Notes under the pieces: generated by a model
Database searches by the model: none
The model's input: the letters and a program-made list of their open reading frames with translations, nothing else
Told to the model about the DNA's origin: nothing
Made by a program: the position numbers and the translations under genes
DNA from: a bacterium
Lineage (GTDB): Bacteria; JAJVIF01
Direction: 5' to 3'
DNA length: 64,000 nt
Assembly: GCA_022072165.1 (NCBI GenBank)
Contig: JAJVIF010000001.1
Span: 771,353-835,352, forward strand
Part shown: one piece after another, positions 45,401 through 53,511 of the stretch
Numbering within the stretch: the stretch's first letter is position 1
Layout of the letters: each line of letters begins with the position of its first letter

Positions 45401-45452
45401 GGCAGTCGATGCCTTTACCGGAGCGCTAAATTTCTACCACGAGATTCCGTAA
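42429..45452 (+). CDS. Large lipoprotein: paralogous family domain, PKD-like domains, blade-like repeats
   Basis: The 1007-residue lipoprotein signal ends at FAGLAC. Residues ~50-450 share motifs with the two genes at 60080 and 63209: HPFPAPN, LNRADLGY, LNADGY, DNRIGRSN and GWTGYDFVHGGQS, then FFVRDWDA. Next come two PKD-like beta domains (ITSVTPENGSGASSSTLTFRA..., ITATPSIITPGISVQFEA...). The last ~350 residues hold about six repeats of ~50 residues ending in a T/P-rich stretch plus W (DW.R/E.V), suggesting a propeller. It is likely surface exposed; function unknown. A GAGAGG ribosome site precedes the ATG. Confidence 0.8.
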   Translation: MPRPVNITLHMTLLCALAFAGLACQRSTPLAPASKLHPGQSAPRPTNGSESVAGMYELTVDLATLTAAAVPVAERVTASQPPQAQQYDLDVVNFLTRDGFRIEGVVVLPSGAVEVQFSHAHPFPAPNLALPISGLNRADLGYTGRCLVLATGNPRSFLDGTYRVSPDTILNADGYLAPGDLLAGLSLTAVNLFPYVLLADEAKDNRIGRSNLGVMTGSYQPAAGGWQRSNLGPEGTGWTGYDFVHGGQSVRNSIVISPSAMASGFFRADVAILIKYTDPRGQGGPSRRLPPDPASVLDFAYRLPYAALDMSVIRPEVSPLLVGAGAGDSVGARFFVRDWDAVATEAADAILGSKTNVSLIQPGAAGKGRLTLVAPDLSDEFPQSSGSAGSPSGHPGDELVYRPTLTNKFGTARGRVFALAILADPELNDIDRDTYAFGVDPVTLVPDPARAVRPITCQILPVDVGGSSPTGAPVITSVTPENGSGASSSTLTFRAEATGAPFLYAWTFGGGTNPPTAYGQEVEVALTDAGSYQGQVVAVNAAGTSAPYAFNYSVNDVPLVFGITATPSIITPGISVQFEASTTSPPDTWLWTFPPGFSPPTSTAPTPTVTAASTPGQYLLRLTVGNAAGDSPEFEFPLTVERPASPDWLKYTLRPTYSTPYAPAIALGVANFPLIVYVENTGSLSTLYGAQALTFFPEVGSDWTEYVIASSTSERIRSSRVAMLDSKPVVVYATDSQLRFARSTVADPQTSTDWSRHQVLTHIGQLEVLELETIGDRAHWLVWDRTNPGDDAFPRYGRSTTATPGSSGDWLQYPFVVLSDQVFRPTMCNNNGKPAMAFADPSAPGIRLALADTATPASQVNWTFSVATTDFLSALSLRPSQAALVLVGTQPADNYRPYVYRSANATPTGPGSWTSHRASASYGGVEQLYVNTWGTRINFAAQDKFAGDLIYSKAVDPDEEADWAHFWVVTMGPSQGELMAVAQDSAIEYVVAVDAFTGALNFYHEIP

Positions 45453-45455
45453 GCG

Positions 45456-46772
45456 CTACATCGCCATAACCAGATCACGGACCTGTTGGGTCACACGATC
45501 CAGGTTTGTCGCATCATCGGGCATCACGATCCCGAGAGAAATCTGCGCCGGCTGAAACAGCGACTGCGCCAGGGCCCGAATGTCCGCAGCGGTGACGCTC
45601 CGCACGGAGGCCAGGATTTCTTCAGGTGACTCAAAGTGCCCCAGGTACAGATCGGACAACGCCAGGCGGTACATCCGGCTCGAAGGAGACTCCAGCGACA
45701 GGATGAATCCACCAGCCAGAAAGTCCTGGATCCGCCGGAGTTCGGCGGCCGGGACCGGCTCGTCGCACAGTCGCCTCAATTCCTGCAGGATGCCGGACAC
45801 CACCCGCCCCAGTCGGACCGGATTGCAGCCCGCTTCGATGGCATACATCCCCGTCTTGCGGAAGGGCATGTACGCTGCTGAAACGTCGTACACCAGCCCC
45901 TTGCGTTCCCGCAGATGCTGGAACAGACGGCTCCCCATGCCGGCGGCGAGGATGCCATCGAGCACGGTCATTGCGTGGCGCTGGGAGCTTCCCGCCGGAG
46001 GGGCAGGGACACCAAGGATGAGGCTCGCCTGCTCGGTGGGTCGGGGCCAGACACGGACTCCCGCCCGAAAGCGGGGCTTGGCTGGAGCCGATGGTGCTTC
46101 CGACTTACGGCTCCGCAGTTGTTGCCGTCGCCAGACTTTCTCCCACGCCTGCGCCACCACACCGTGCTCTACTCCGCCCGTGACACAGAGTCGCATCTGC
46201 GATGGGGCATAGGCTGAGCGATAGAGCCGCCAGAGCTGGGATCGGCTCAGGTGCGCCACTGATTCAGGCGTCCCAGTGACGGCTCGTCCCATACCCGTGT
46301 TGCCCCAGGTGCTGTGAAGAAACTGATCGAAGAGGAAGTATGTTGGATCGTCCTGATTGCCCTCGATTTCCTCAATGACGACTGTCCGCTCCCGATCAAC
46401 AAGCACCGGGCGAAACTCCGCCTGGAAGCAGAGGTCCATCAGCACATCCAGGGCGGTCTCCAGATGGGTCGCATCAATCCGGCAGTAGTAGCTGGTAAGT
46501 TCCCGCTCGGTCGCGGCATTGAGGGCACCGCCGTGCCGCTCAATGGCGAGGGCGATGTCGCGGGCGGTACGCCGACGAGTCCCCTTGAACACCAGATGCT
46601 CGATGAAATGCGCTGCCCCACTCTCCTCCGCTGACTCGTAGGCCGAACCCCAGGGGACGAACAGCCCGACAGCCACGGAACGAAGCCAGGGGAGCGACTC
46701 GGTATGGAGCATGACCCCGCCGGTCAGGATGGAGGTCTCGGGCGGCAGGCTGGGAGGAAGTGTGGCAGACAT
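45456..46772 (-). CDS. M16-family zinc peptidase
   Basis: The ~438-residue protein is like the processing-peptidase/PqqL group. It has the inverted zinc motif HFIEH (in SGAAHFIEHLVFKGT) with a downstream Glu in ERELTSYY. A family R/Y pair is probably in the C-terminal inactive half (RKGLVYDVSAAY). ATG 46772 is preferred because the longer frame (to 46841) runs into the pnp terminator; a TACGCT box lies nine bases before it. Such genes often follow pnp. The substrate is unknown. Confidence 0.9.
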   Translation of the reverse strand: MSATLPPSLPPETSILTGGVMLHTESLPWLRSVAVGLFVPWGSAYESAEESGAAHFIEHLVFKGTRRRTARDIALAIERHGGALNAATERELTSYYCRIDATHLETALDVLMDLCFQAEFRPVLVDRERTVVIEEIEGNQDDPTYFLFDQFLHSTWGNTGMGRAVTGTPESVAHLSRSQLWRLYRSAYAPSQMRLCVTGGVEHGVVAQAWEKVWRRQQLRSRKSEAPSAPAKPRFRAGVRVWPRPTEQASLILGVPAPPAGSSQRHAMTVLDGILAAGMGSRLFQHLRERKGLVYDVSAAYMPFRKTGMYAIEAGCNPVRLGRVVSGILQELRRLCDEPVPAAELRRIQDFLAGGFILSLESPSSRMYRLALSDLYLGHFESPEEILASVRSVTAADIRALAQSLFQPAQISLGIVMPDDATNLDRVTQQVRDLVMAM

Positions 46773-46838
46773 CAGCGGCGTAGCGTAGCAGGAAACCACC
46801 AACGCCCGGGACTGCGCGACGGCGTTCATGGTGTCTGA

Positions 46839-46870
46839 CAAAACGAAAGGACAGGGGTTGCCCCCTGTCC
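46839..46870 (-). terminator. Intrinsic terminator of the rpsO-pnp operon
   Basis: On the minus strand GGACAGGGG pairs with CCCCTGTCC (arms 46862-46870 and 46849-46857) over a 4-base loop, followed by TTTCGTTTTG. It lies 28 bases after the pnp stop. Confidence 0.8.
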
Positions 46871-46897
46871 CTGCCTGTCGTACTTGTGAGACCCGGA

Positions 46898-49309
46898 CTA
46901 GCCGCGTGAGGAGAAGCGTCGCCCGGAGTCATCGCGACCCGCGGAGCGTTCACCCCGATCGCGATCCCGGTCGCCGCCGCCAGGACCCCGGTCGCCGCCG
47001 CCGAAGCCCCCGCCACCGCCGGGACCTCGTCCGCGGTCGCCAAAGCCACCGCCACCACCACCAGGACCCCGTCCGCGGTCGCCAAAGCCACCGCCCGGGC
47101 CACGACCGCCACGGTCACCGCCGCGGCCACCCCGGTCGCCCCCACCGGGGCCACCCCGACGAGAGTCTTCGATTTCGGTCCAGGACTCATCGCCATCGAG
47201 ACCCTGTCGGGTCAGGCTGACCTTGCCGGTATCCGGGTCGATGTCTTTGACCTTCACTTCGATGATGTCGCCCAGACGCAGCAGGTCTTCCACAGAATCG
47301 ACCCGGCCCTTAGCCATCTGGGAGATGTGCAGCAGGCCATCCTTGTTGCCGGTCAGCTGCACGAAGGCACCGTAGCCTTCCACTCTGACGACTTTGCCAT
47401 CAAAGATGTCGCCGACTTTCACTTCCCGGGTGAGGTCCTCGATGACCTGGCGGGCTCCCTTCATGGAGGGACCATCCGTGGCCGTGATGAAGACCTTGCC
47501 GTCGTCCTCGACGTCAATCTTGACGTTCCAGTCGGCGGTGATCTTGCGGATCATCTTGCCGCCCGGGCCGATGATGGCACCGATCAGCTCCGGATTGATC
47601 TGGACAGTCTCGATGCGCGGTGCATGAGCCGCGAGGTCCTCACGCGGTGCCGGCAGCGTCGCCAGCATGTGCCCGAGAATCTCGAAGCGTCCGGTGAGGG
47701 CCTGATCCAGCGCCTGCCGCAGGATGTCGATGGAGATCCCCTTGATCTTCATGTCCATCTGCAGGGCAGTGATGCCTTCGGCGGTGCCGGCGACCTTGAA
47801 GTCCATGTCGCCCATGAAGTCTTCGGTCCCCATGATGTCGGTCAGCACCTGGAACTTCTCACCATCTTTGATGAGACCCATAGCGATGCCCGCCACCGGT
47901 GCCAGGATCGGCACACCGGCATCCATGAGCGCCAGGGTGCTGGCACAGGTGGACGCCATGGAGGTCGAGCCATTAGACGAGAGGATGTCGGTCACCAGGC
48001 GGAGGGTGTAGGGGAAGTCCTCCACCGGGGGGATGACCGATCGGAGCGCCCGTTCTGCCAGCGCGCCGTGTCCGATCTCCCGGCGACCCGGTCCACGATG
48101 GGGACCGGTTTCGCCGTAGCAGAAGGGCAGCGCCTGGTACTGATGCATGTAGCGCTTTTTGTCGATGGGGTGGATGTTGTCCAGGGTCTGGGCATCCCCT
48201 GGTGACCCGAGGGTCAGGTGATTCATCGCCTGGGTTTCGCCGCGGGTGAAAATCGCGGACCCGTGCGCCTGCGGACTCCAGCCGACTTCGCAGCTGATTG
48301 CCCGGATTTCGGCGGGCTTGCGATTGTCGGGGCGCTGACCTGTTTCGACGATCCGCTTGCGAACCGCCTTTTTGACAGCGGTCCAGCAGAGTTCGCGCAG
48401 CGCCGACTCGTACTTCGCCGGCTCCTCGCCACCCCTTTCCGCATAGGCTGCCAGCAGCGGCGTGATCGCCTCGACTGTCAGTTCATCCTGTGCCTTGTCG
48501 CGGGCTTTCTTGCTGCCAGCCGCCTCATAGAAGCGGTCCATGTTCTTGTTAATGGACTTGGTGATGGCGTCCCGCTCGGCGGCGTACTTGTCCTCCGGTG
48601 TGGGGGGCACCCACTTCTCCTTGCCCGCGACACCACGGAACGCTTCCATGCAGCCGATGAGCTTGCCCATTTCCTGCTGGGCAAAACTCATCGCATCCAG
48701 CATTTCGGCTTCGGGAGTCGGGAAGCAGCCCGCTTCCACCATCATGATCGAGTCGGCGGTGCCCGCCACGATCAGATCGAACTCGGAGTTGTCATCGGTG
48801 AAGTAATGGGGATTGGCGACAAAGTCGCCATCCATTTTCCCGATCCGGACGCCGGCGATGGGGGTGGTGAAGGGGATGTCGGAGAGGTAGAGGGCCATCG
48901 CGACGGCGTTGAGGCCGAGGATGTCCACGGGGTTTTCCTGGTCGGCGGCCAGAATGATGACCGTCACCTGGATTTCCCGCCGGATGGATTCATCGAACAT
49001 GGGGCGAATCGCCCGGTCGATGAGTCGCATGTTGAGAGTGGCGGCGTCGCTGGGACGGCCTTCGCGCTTAATGAATCCGCCGGGGATCTTCCCGGCGGCA
49101 TACATGCGCTCTTCAACATTGACTGTCAGGGGAAAGAAGCCCAGATGGGATTTGTCTTCTTTGGACATCACCACGGAGGCGAGGACCATTGAGCCGCCAT
49201 ACTGAGCGAGGACCGAGCAGTTCGCGAGCGTCGCAACATACCCGGTATGAAAGGACATGACCTGCCCGCCGACCTCGACGGAGGTCGACTGCATGCGTTC
49301 GAAGAGCAT
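46898..49309 (-). CDS. pnp: Polyribonucleotide nucleotidyltransferase with RGG-type tail
   Basis: This 3'-5' phosphorolytic exoribonuclease has 803 residues. It contains two RNase PH domains (second core SDIMGTEDFMGDMDFKVAGT), a KH domain (NPELIGAIIGPGGKMIRKIT) and an S1 domain (GDIFDGKVVRVEGYGAFVQL). After ~residue 705 a tail of ~90 residues is made of GGGDRGGRG and RGPGGGGGFG units, much longer and more Gly/Arg-rich than in E. coli PNPase. AGGAG lies five bases before the ATG. It follows rpsO by seven bases, the widespread rpsO-pnp operon. Confidence 0.97.
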   Translation of the reverse strand: MLFERMQSTSVEVGGQVMSFHTGYVATLANCSVLAQYGGSMVLASVVMSKEDKSHLGFFPLTVNVEERMYAAGKIPGGFIKREGRPSDAATLNMRLIDRAIRPMFDESIRREIQVTVIILAADQENPVDILGLNAVAMALYLSDIPFTTPIAGVRIGKMDGDFVANPHYFTDDNSEFDLIVAGTADSIMMVEAGCFPTPEAEMLDAMSFAQQEMGKLIGCMEAFRGVAGKEKWVPPTPEDKYAAERDAITKSINKNMDRFYEAAGSKKARDKAQDELTVEAITPLLAAYAERGGEEPAKYESALRELCWTAVKKAVRKRIVETGQRPDNRKPAEIRAISCEVGWSPQAHGSAIFTRGETQAMNHLTLGSPGDAQTLDNIHPIDKKRYMHQYQALPFCYGETGPHRGPGRREIGHGALAERALRSVIPPVEDFPYTLRLVTDILSSNGSTSMASTCASTLALMDAGVPILAPVAGIAMGLIKDGEKFQVLTDIMGTEDFMGDMDFKVAGTAEGITALQMDMKIKGISIDILRQALDQALTGRFEILGHMLATLPAPREDLAAHAPRIETVQINPELIGAIIGPGGKMIRKITADWNVKIDVEDDGKVFITATDGPSMKGARQVIEDLTREVKVGDIFDGKVVRVEGYGAFVQLTGNKDGLLHISQMAKGRVDSVEDLLRLGDIIEVKVKDIDPDTGKVSLTRQGLDGDESWTEIEDSRRGGPGGGDRGGRGGDRGGRGPGGGFGDRGRGPGGGGGGFGDRGRGPGGGGGFGGGDRGPGGGDRDRDRGERSAGRDDSGRRFSSRG

Positions 49310-49316
49310 GGGTCTC

Positions 49317-49586
49317 CTACTTGCGGAGTCCCAGGACTTCGATCAGATTGCGGTAGCGGCTGATATCGACCTTTTGGAGGTAATTCAGAAGGCGCCGACG
49401 CTGCCCGACGAGGGTCAGCAATCCCTGGCGGGAATGGAAGTCGTGCTTATTCTTCTGCAGGTGCGCGTTGATATTCTCAATGCGCGCGGTCAAAACCGCG
49501 ACCTGGACCTCGGGGCTGCCGGTATCCTTGGCATTCCGCCGATGCTGCTGAATGACTGCAGCCTTGTTGTCCTGGGTGAACGTCAC
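49317..49586 (-). CDS. rpsO: Ribosomal protein S15
   Basis: The 89-residue small-subunit protein binds 16S rRNA helices 20-22. The sequence FTQDNKAAVIQQHRRNAKDTGSPEVQVAVLT...NLIEVLGLRK is diagnostic. The start is GTG at 49586 with a weak GGAG 11 bases upstream. The 138-base region up to the next gene contains no other coding sequence and probably holds its promoter. Confidence 0.97.
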   Translation of the reverse strand: MTFTQDNKAAVIQQHRRNAKDTGSPEVQVAVLTARIENINAHLQKNKHDFHSRQGLLTLVGQRRRLLNYLQKVDISRYRNLIEVLGLRK

Positions 49587-49724
49587 TGCTGGGCGTACTC
49601 CGCTGATGGTGTGACTATCTGTGTAACCGGCAAAGTCTACTCCCTACCCCAAGCCGCTGGCAAGTCCTTTTCAGAGCAATTTTTGGGGCGCTGTCAAAAC
49701 CGCTATGTAACCCGAGACGGCTGA

Positions 49725-50687
49725 TCAACTGGCGGGGTACAGCTCAGCCAGTGCCTGGGCGACCCGGGAGACCCCAAGGCCATCGATTCCTCCCCGGTCC
49801 GGCGGAGGCGCTTTCCCATCCTCCCAGCGCATGGGAGGCCAAAGCTGGCAGAGTCGACGCTGGATCAGGAGGGCGATGACCTCGTCCTCGAAGTTATTCT
49901 GGGGCGTGGCATAGACCATCGCCCCGGCAGCGATCGCCTCGTAGCAGGTGGTGCCGCCATTGGTGATCGCAATGGTCGCCTCCTGAAACAGCTGTACGAG
50001 ACTCCCCGGCTGTTCCAGAACCTCGACCCGGGATTCCAGGCCCGACACTGGAGCCATCGCCGGCCCCTGCACCAACACGATCCGCCAGTTGCCGAAGCGG
50101 GGGTCCTGCAGCAGTCGTTGCACGATCTGAAGGCGCAGCCCCTCCGGATCAGCACCACCGAGCGCTACCACGACTGTCTGTGACTGACGGGAGACCGCTG
50201 GCGGCTCCGCGTAGAGGGGGTCGATCAGCAGAAACCCCGGCCCTTGCAGACTCCGGCGTCCTTCCAGCCCTTCGACTACTGATTGCTCAAAGATGCTCGG
50301 ATTCACCGCCAGATCGACATCTGCCCAAGGAAAGACATGCTCGTGCAGGGTGGCGACTTTGACGCCCCGCGTCCGCAACCCGGCCAGCCACGTGGCATCC
50401 TGCCCTTCCTGCAGGAGGAGGTCGCAAACCAGGAGGGGGGCGCGCAGTCGATCCAACAGCCAGGAGATATCGGGGTGCGGGACTGCGTGGGGACCGGTAA
50501 AGGGCTGCAGATGCAGGGGGTGTCGGCGCCAGAGCGGGGCATCTGCGCCATCTGTCCAGCGCCCCATGACATAGACCTGGGCACCGTATCGGGCTTCGAG
50601 TTCCAGGATGACCCTGAGCGACCGGACTACATGCCCCATCCCCAGTTGCCGGGATCCGGAGACGCACCAAACGACAGGAGTTGGCAT
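49725..50687 (-). CDS. PseG-like UDP-sugar hydrolase/glycosyltransferase
   Basis: The 320-residue GT-B-type protein begins SGSRQLGMGHVVRSLRV, the signature of the PseG/MurG-like group. A nucleotide-sugar site occurs near the end (AITNGGTTCYEAIAAGAMVYATPQNNFE). True PseG removes UDP from 2,4-diacetamido-trideoxy-altrose in pseudaminic acid synthesis, but other pse genes are not here, so the exact reaction is uncertain. A TACACT box (50695-50700) seven bases before the ATG suggests leaderless transcription. It follows the ATP-grasp gene by 21 bases. Confidence 0.75.
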   Translation of the reverse strand: MPTPVVWCVSGSRQLGMGHVVRSLRVILELEARYGAQVYVMGRWTDGADAPLWRRHPLHLQPFTGPHAVPHPDISWLLDRLRAPLLVCDLLLQEGQDATWLAGLRTRGVKVATLHEHVFPWADVDLAVNPSIFEQSVVEGLEGRRSLQGPGFLLIDPLYAEPPAVSRQSQTVVVALGGADPEGLRLQIVQRLLQDPRFGNWRIVLVQGPAMAPVSGLESRVEVLEQPGSLVQLFQEATIAITNGGTTCYEAIAAGAMVYATPQNNFEDEVIALLIQRRLCQLWPPMRWEDGKAPPPDRGGIDGLGVSRVAQALAELYPAS

Positions 50688-50694
50688 GGCAGGG

Positions 50695-50700
50695 AGTGTA
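50695..50700 (-). promoter_or_regulatory. -10 box TACACT of a leaderless pseG-like promoter
   Basis: On the minus strand TACACT ends seven bases before ATG 50687, within the 21-base gap after the ATP-grasp gene. Confidence 0.4.
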
Positions 50701-50708
50701 CCCGGGCC

Positions 50709-51953
50709 TCAGGCCGCGACAATCACCGGCTCGGGATAGGTCTGCCGGTAGAGGTCCTGGATGACGACCCCATCAATCTCCACTTCCAGCACGCGCAGGA
50801 CCTCGCGCAGTCGGGCATGTGCTTCCGCGACTGTGGCTCCGTCCACGATGACACACCCATGGCGCTCGGTATCGTTAGTCACGGCTCCGAGCTGAGTTCC
50901 GGGCTCGCGGTAAAGGTCACAGAAGACGACGCCCGGCAGGCCCTGGGCTTCGGCGAGTCCGCGAATGGCCGTGATCCGTCCGGGGGGATAGCAGAGGAAG
51001 CGCAGGAGGACTGCCCGCTGGTGGGTCGGTTCGGCGACAACCCGCTCCCCGAGCAGTTGACGCCAGGTCAGTTCCAGCATGTCGACCCCGGAGGCCGCTG
51101 GGACAATGTGGCTGCTGGTGCCGGAACCCCCACCCCGATTCGCGAACTCGATGAGGTAGATGCCACGTTCAGTCACCATGAATTCGCCATGCAACGGTCC
51201 GCCGGTAATGCCTAGTGCGCGGGCGGTCCGCTCGGCGGCATCACGGATGGCAGCCAGCGTACTGTCCGGCATCTGGGGCGGAAAGGTCAGGTGCAAGGCG
51301 GTGCGATGGGGTTTGGGGGAGTGCTGCTTTTCGGAAATGGCGAGAATCCGGGGACCGGTGCAGTCCCAGAATCCTTCGACTGTCACCTCGGTCCCGACCA
51401 GGTACTCCTCCAGAAGAGCCTCGCCAGACCGGGAATAGCCCATCGCGGCGATAAGGGCATCGTCGATTGTGTCCGCCTGCTCTACCACCCGGACTCCCCG
51501 GGACCCCATGCTGTCTGCTGGCTTCACGACCACTGCTGCATGTGCCAGGTCGATCCACCGGACCGGGAGGTGCATCGGCTCATTCATCAGTACCCAGGCC
51601 GGATTCAGGATGCCTGCGGCGCTGGTCAACTCGCGCATCCGCCCTTTATGTGTCACGTGATGTGCGACTTGAGGGCTTGGCCCTCGCAGTCCAAGCGCCT
51701 CCGCCACAGCGGCCTGAGTCGGGACCGCCAGATCAGTCTGGTCGGTCGCCACTGCGGCAATCTGGTGGGACCGGGCAACCTCGATCGTCCCGGCGATGTC
51801 GATGAGGTCGATGGGGGCAAAAAAGTCCGCGACATGCCTGCCCGGAGCGTCAGGATCACGGTCCGTGGCCGCGACCTGCAACCCGAGGCGATGGGCCGCC
51901 TCCATGAGGGGAATCTGCCAGCGCGATGCGCCAAGGACCAGGACAGTTGCCAT
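50709..51953 (-). CDS. ATP-grasp carboxylate-amine ligase-like protein
   Basis: The 414-residue ATP-grasp protein is like the PurK/CarB/PylC group. It has an N-terminal VLVLGASRWQIPLMEAAHRLG Rossmann part. ATP-binding segments follow: VVVKPADSMGSRGV, LLEEYLVGTEVTVEG, HGEFMVTERGIYLIEFANRGGG. These enzymes form amide or peptide bonds through an acyl phosphate. Placement beside PseG-like, glycosyltransferase and Wzz-like genes suggests modification of a surface sugar or peptide, but the substrate cannot be told. Confidence 0.85.
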   Translation of the reverse strand: MATVLVLGASRWQIPLMEAAHRLGLQVAATDRDPDAPGRHVADFFAPIDLIDIAGTIEVARSHQIAAVATDQTDLAVPTQAAVAEALGLRGPSPQVAHHVTHKGRMRELTSAAGILNPAWVLMNEPMHLPVRWIDLAHAAVVVKPADSMGSRGVRVVEQADTIDDALIAAMGYSRSGEALLEEYLVGTEVTVEGFWDCTGPRILAISEKQHSPKPHRTALHLTFPPQMPDSTLAAIRDAAERTARALGITGGPLHGEFMVTERGIYLIEFANRGGGSGTSSHIVPAASGVDMLELTWRQLLGERVVAEPTHQRAVLLRFLCYPPGRITAIRGLAEAQGLPGVVFCDLYREPGTQLGAVTNDTERHGCVIVDGATVAEAHARLREVLRVLEVEIDGVVIQDLYRQTYPEPVIVAA

Positions 51954-52058
51954 ACCAGCAGCTATCGTCCGGAGTGCTCCGGTCTGAAGCCTGTTGCGAC
52001 AATTACAGCGTGTCAGCCAACTGTGGCTGCAAGATGAGCGCGACGCAACGTGGTGGGA

Positions 52059-53450
52059 CTAGTGGTCGTGGTCATGATCGTGCCCGTGATCATGGGCATG
52101 GGCGTGATGGGGACCGGTCGGTGTCTCGGCCGCCACACCAGCCGGCGGGGTCCGCCACTGCTTCGCCTTCGCCCCCGGTCTGGCAGCCCAGTCGGGATCG
52201 GGCTCGGGATACTCCCCGGCGATCATCCCTTCCATCAATGACGCTACCTGCGCAGCGCGCTCCTCCCAGGAATGTGCCGCTGCCACCTGACGTCGCAGGT
52301 CGATGACCCAGTCTTTTTGGGGAGTATTGCCCGAGAGATTCAGCTCCATCTCCAGCTTGGTATAGAACGCCCGGCCGTTGTTGCCGATTGCCAGCAGTCC
52401 TTCGTAGTCCCGGACCTCCGGGATGTCTGTCGTCACGACCGGTTTGCCGGCCGCGAAGTACTCGTACATCTTGATGGGATTCACCATGTCGGTGACTGGA
52501 CTGTTCAGGAACGGGATGATGCAGGCGTCGAACTTGCTGACGTAGTACGGCAGTTCGGCATAGGGGATGCGTCCGGTGAAATGCGTGTTCCGCAACTGGA
52601 TCAGGGAGTCGATCTGCTTGTTCACCGGTCCGATAAAGACAAAGCTGACCTTCGGATTGAGCTGGGCCGTCGAGATCAGCAGCATGTGGTCGAACCAGTC
52701 GCCGATGTCGCCGATGTACCCAACGACTTTCCCTTTGGCAGCGAGGGCATCGATGTCGACCCCACCCCAACTCTGCGATGGTGGGGGGGGGTTCTGCTGC
52801 TGGAAGTGCGCTATTTCCGCGCCGTTCGGGGCGAGGTAGGTGTGGGGATTCGCTTCCGCGCACTTCTTGTACAGGAGTCGGGCGGAGGGCAACACGAGGT
52901 CCGCTTCCTTCAGAGCCCGGGCTTCCAGCGCTTTGGTCTCCTCCGCGACCCGGGCCTCACTTTCGAAGTCCCCAAAGGCGTCGTAACAGTCATAGACCGT
53001 GAAAGCGGGCTGCAGGGCATCCTTGGCTTCGATGGCGCGGGGATGGCCGAGCCAGAGGATGGTTTTGTTCAGGCCCTTAGCCGCCAGCAGTGGCCTGAGG
53101 CTCTCTACCGCCTTCTGCATGTTGGAGACATTGGCTTTCGCAAAGTTGAAAAAGGTCGGCGACCCTGGCGGGGCCTTGTACCAGTACAGATTCTTCTGGA
53201 GCTCCACGAGCCCCTTTTTGTGGGCGGAGAGTTCTTGCGGGGATCCCACGCGCCGCAGATACACCGCGGCGGCACTGGGGGTGGCTTCCACATAGACCAC
53301 TGGCATCCGATGACTCAGCTGTTCTGCCAGATGCTGATGGCGCTGCCGCAGTCCGTGATAGGGCGGGGCTGCCAGGATGACCAGGCAGTAGTCGCTGAGG
53401 GCTGGCATGATGTTCGTCTGGGCTCCTGCGGCTGGCATCGTTGGGACCAT
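52059..53450 (-). CDS. Glycosyltransferase with His/Asp-rich tail
   Basis: The product is about 463 residues from ATG 53450 (in-frame starts at 53438 and 53408 are possible; the open frame to 53675 overlaps the wzz-like gene). It resembles GT-B family 1/4 proteins: LSDYCLVILAAPPYHGLRQRHQHLAE at the start, VVGYIGDIGDWFD, then MYEYFAAGKPVVTTDIPEVRDY as donor-site region. The last ~16 residues are HHAHAHDHGHDHDHDH, a metal-binding-type tail unusual for this family. A TATACT box lies just before 53450. A role in exopolysaccharide assembly is inferred from the cluster. Confidence 0.85.
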   Translation of the reverse strand: MVPTMPAAGAQTNIMPALSDYCLVILAAPPYHGLRQRHQHLAEQLSHRMPVVYVEATPSAAAVYLRRVGSPQELSAHKKGLVELQKNLYWYKAPPGSPTFFNFAKANVSNMQKAVESLRPLLAAKGLNKTILWLGHPRAIEAKDALQPAFTVYDCYDAFGDFESEARVAEETKALEARALKEADLVLPSARLLYKKCAEANPHTYLAPNGAEIAHFQQQNPPPPSQSWGGVDIDALAAKGKVVGYIGDIGDWFDHMLLISTAQLNPKVSFVFIGPVNKQIDSLIQLRNTHFTGRIPYAELPYYVSKFDACIIPFLNSPVTDMVNPIKMYEYFAAGKPVVTTDIPEVRDYEGLLAIGNNGRAFYTKLEMELNLSGNTPQKDWVIDLRRQVAAAHSWEERAAQVASLMEGMIAGEYPEPDPDWAARPGAKAKQWRTPPAGVAAETPTGPHHAHAHDHGHDHDHDH

Positions 53451-53511
53451 GGCGAGTATAGCCGTGTGGTTTAGGCTGCGGGGATTTGACAGTCTGTCGA
53501 TTTGTGACGAA

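Noticed and set aside
46950-47165. Short-period repeats that look like a repeat array
   Set aside because: They are codons for the Gly/Arg-rich PNPase tail, in frame and irregular; no CRISPR-type direct repeats with unique spacers.
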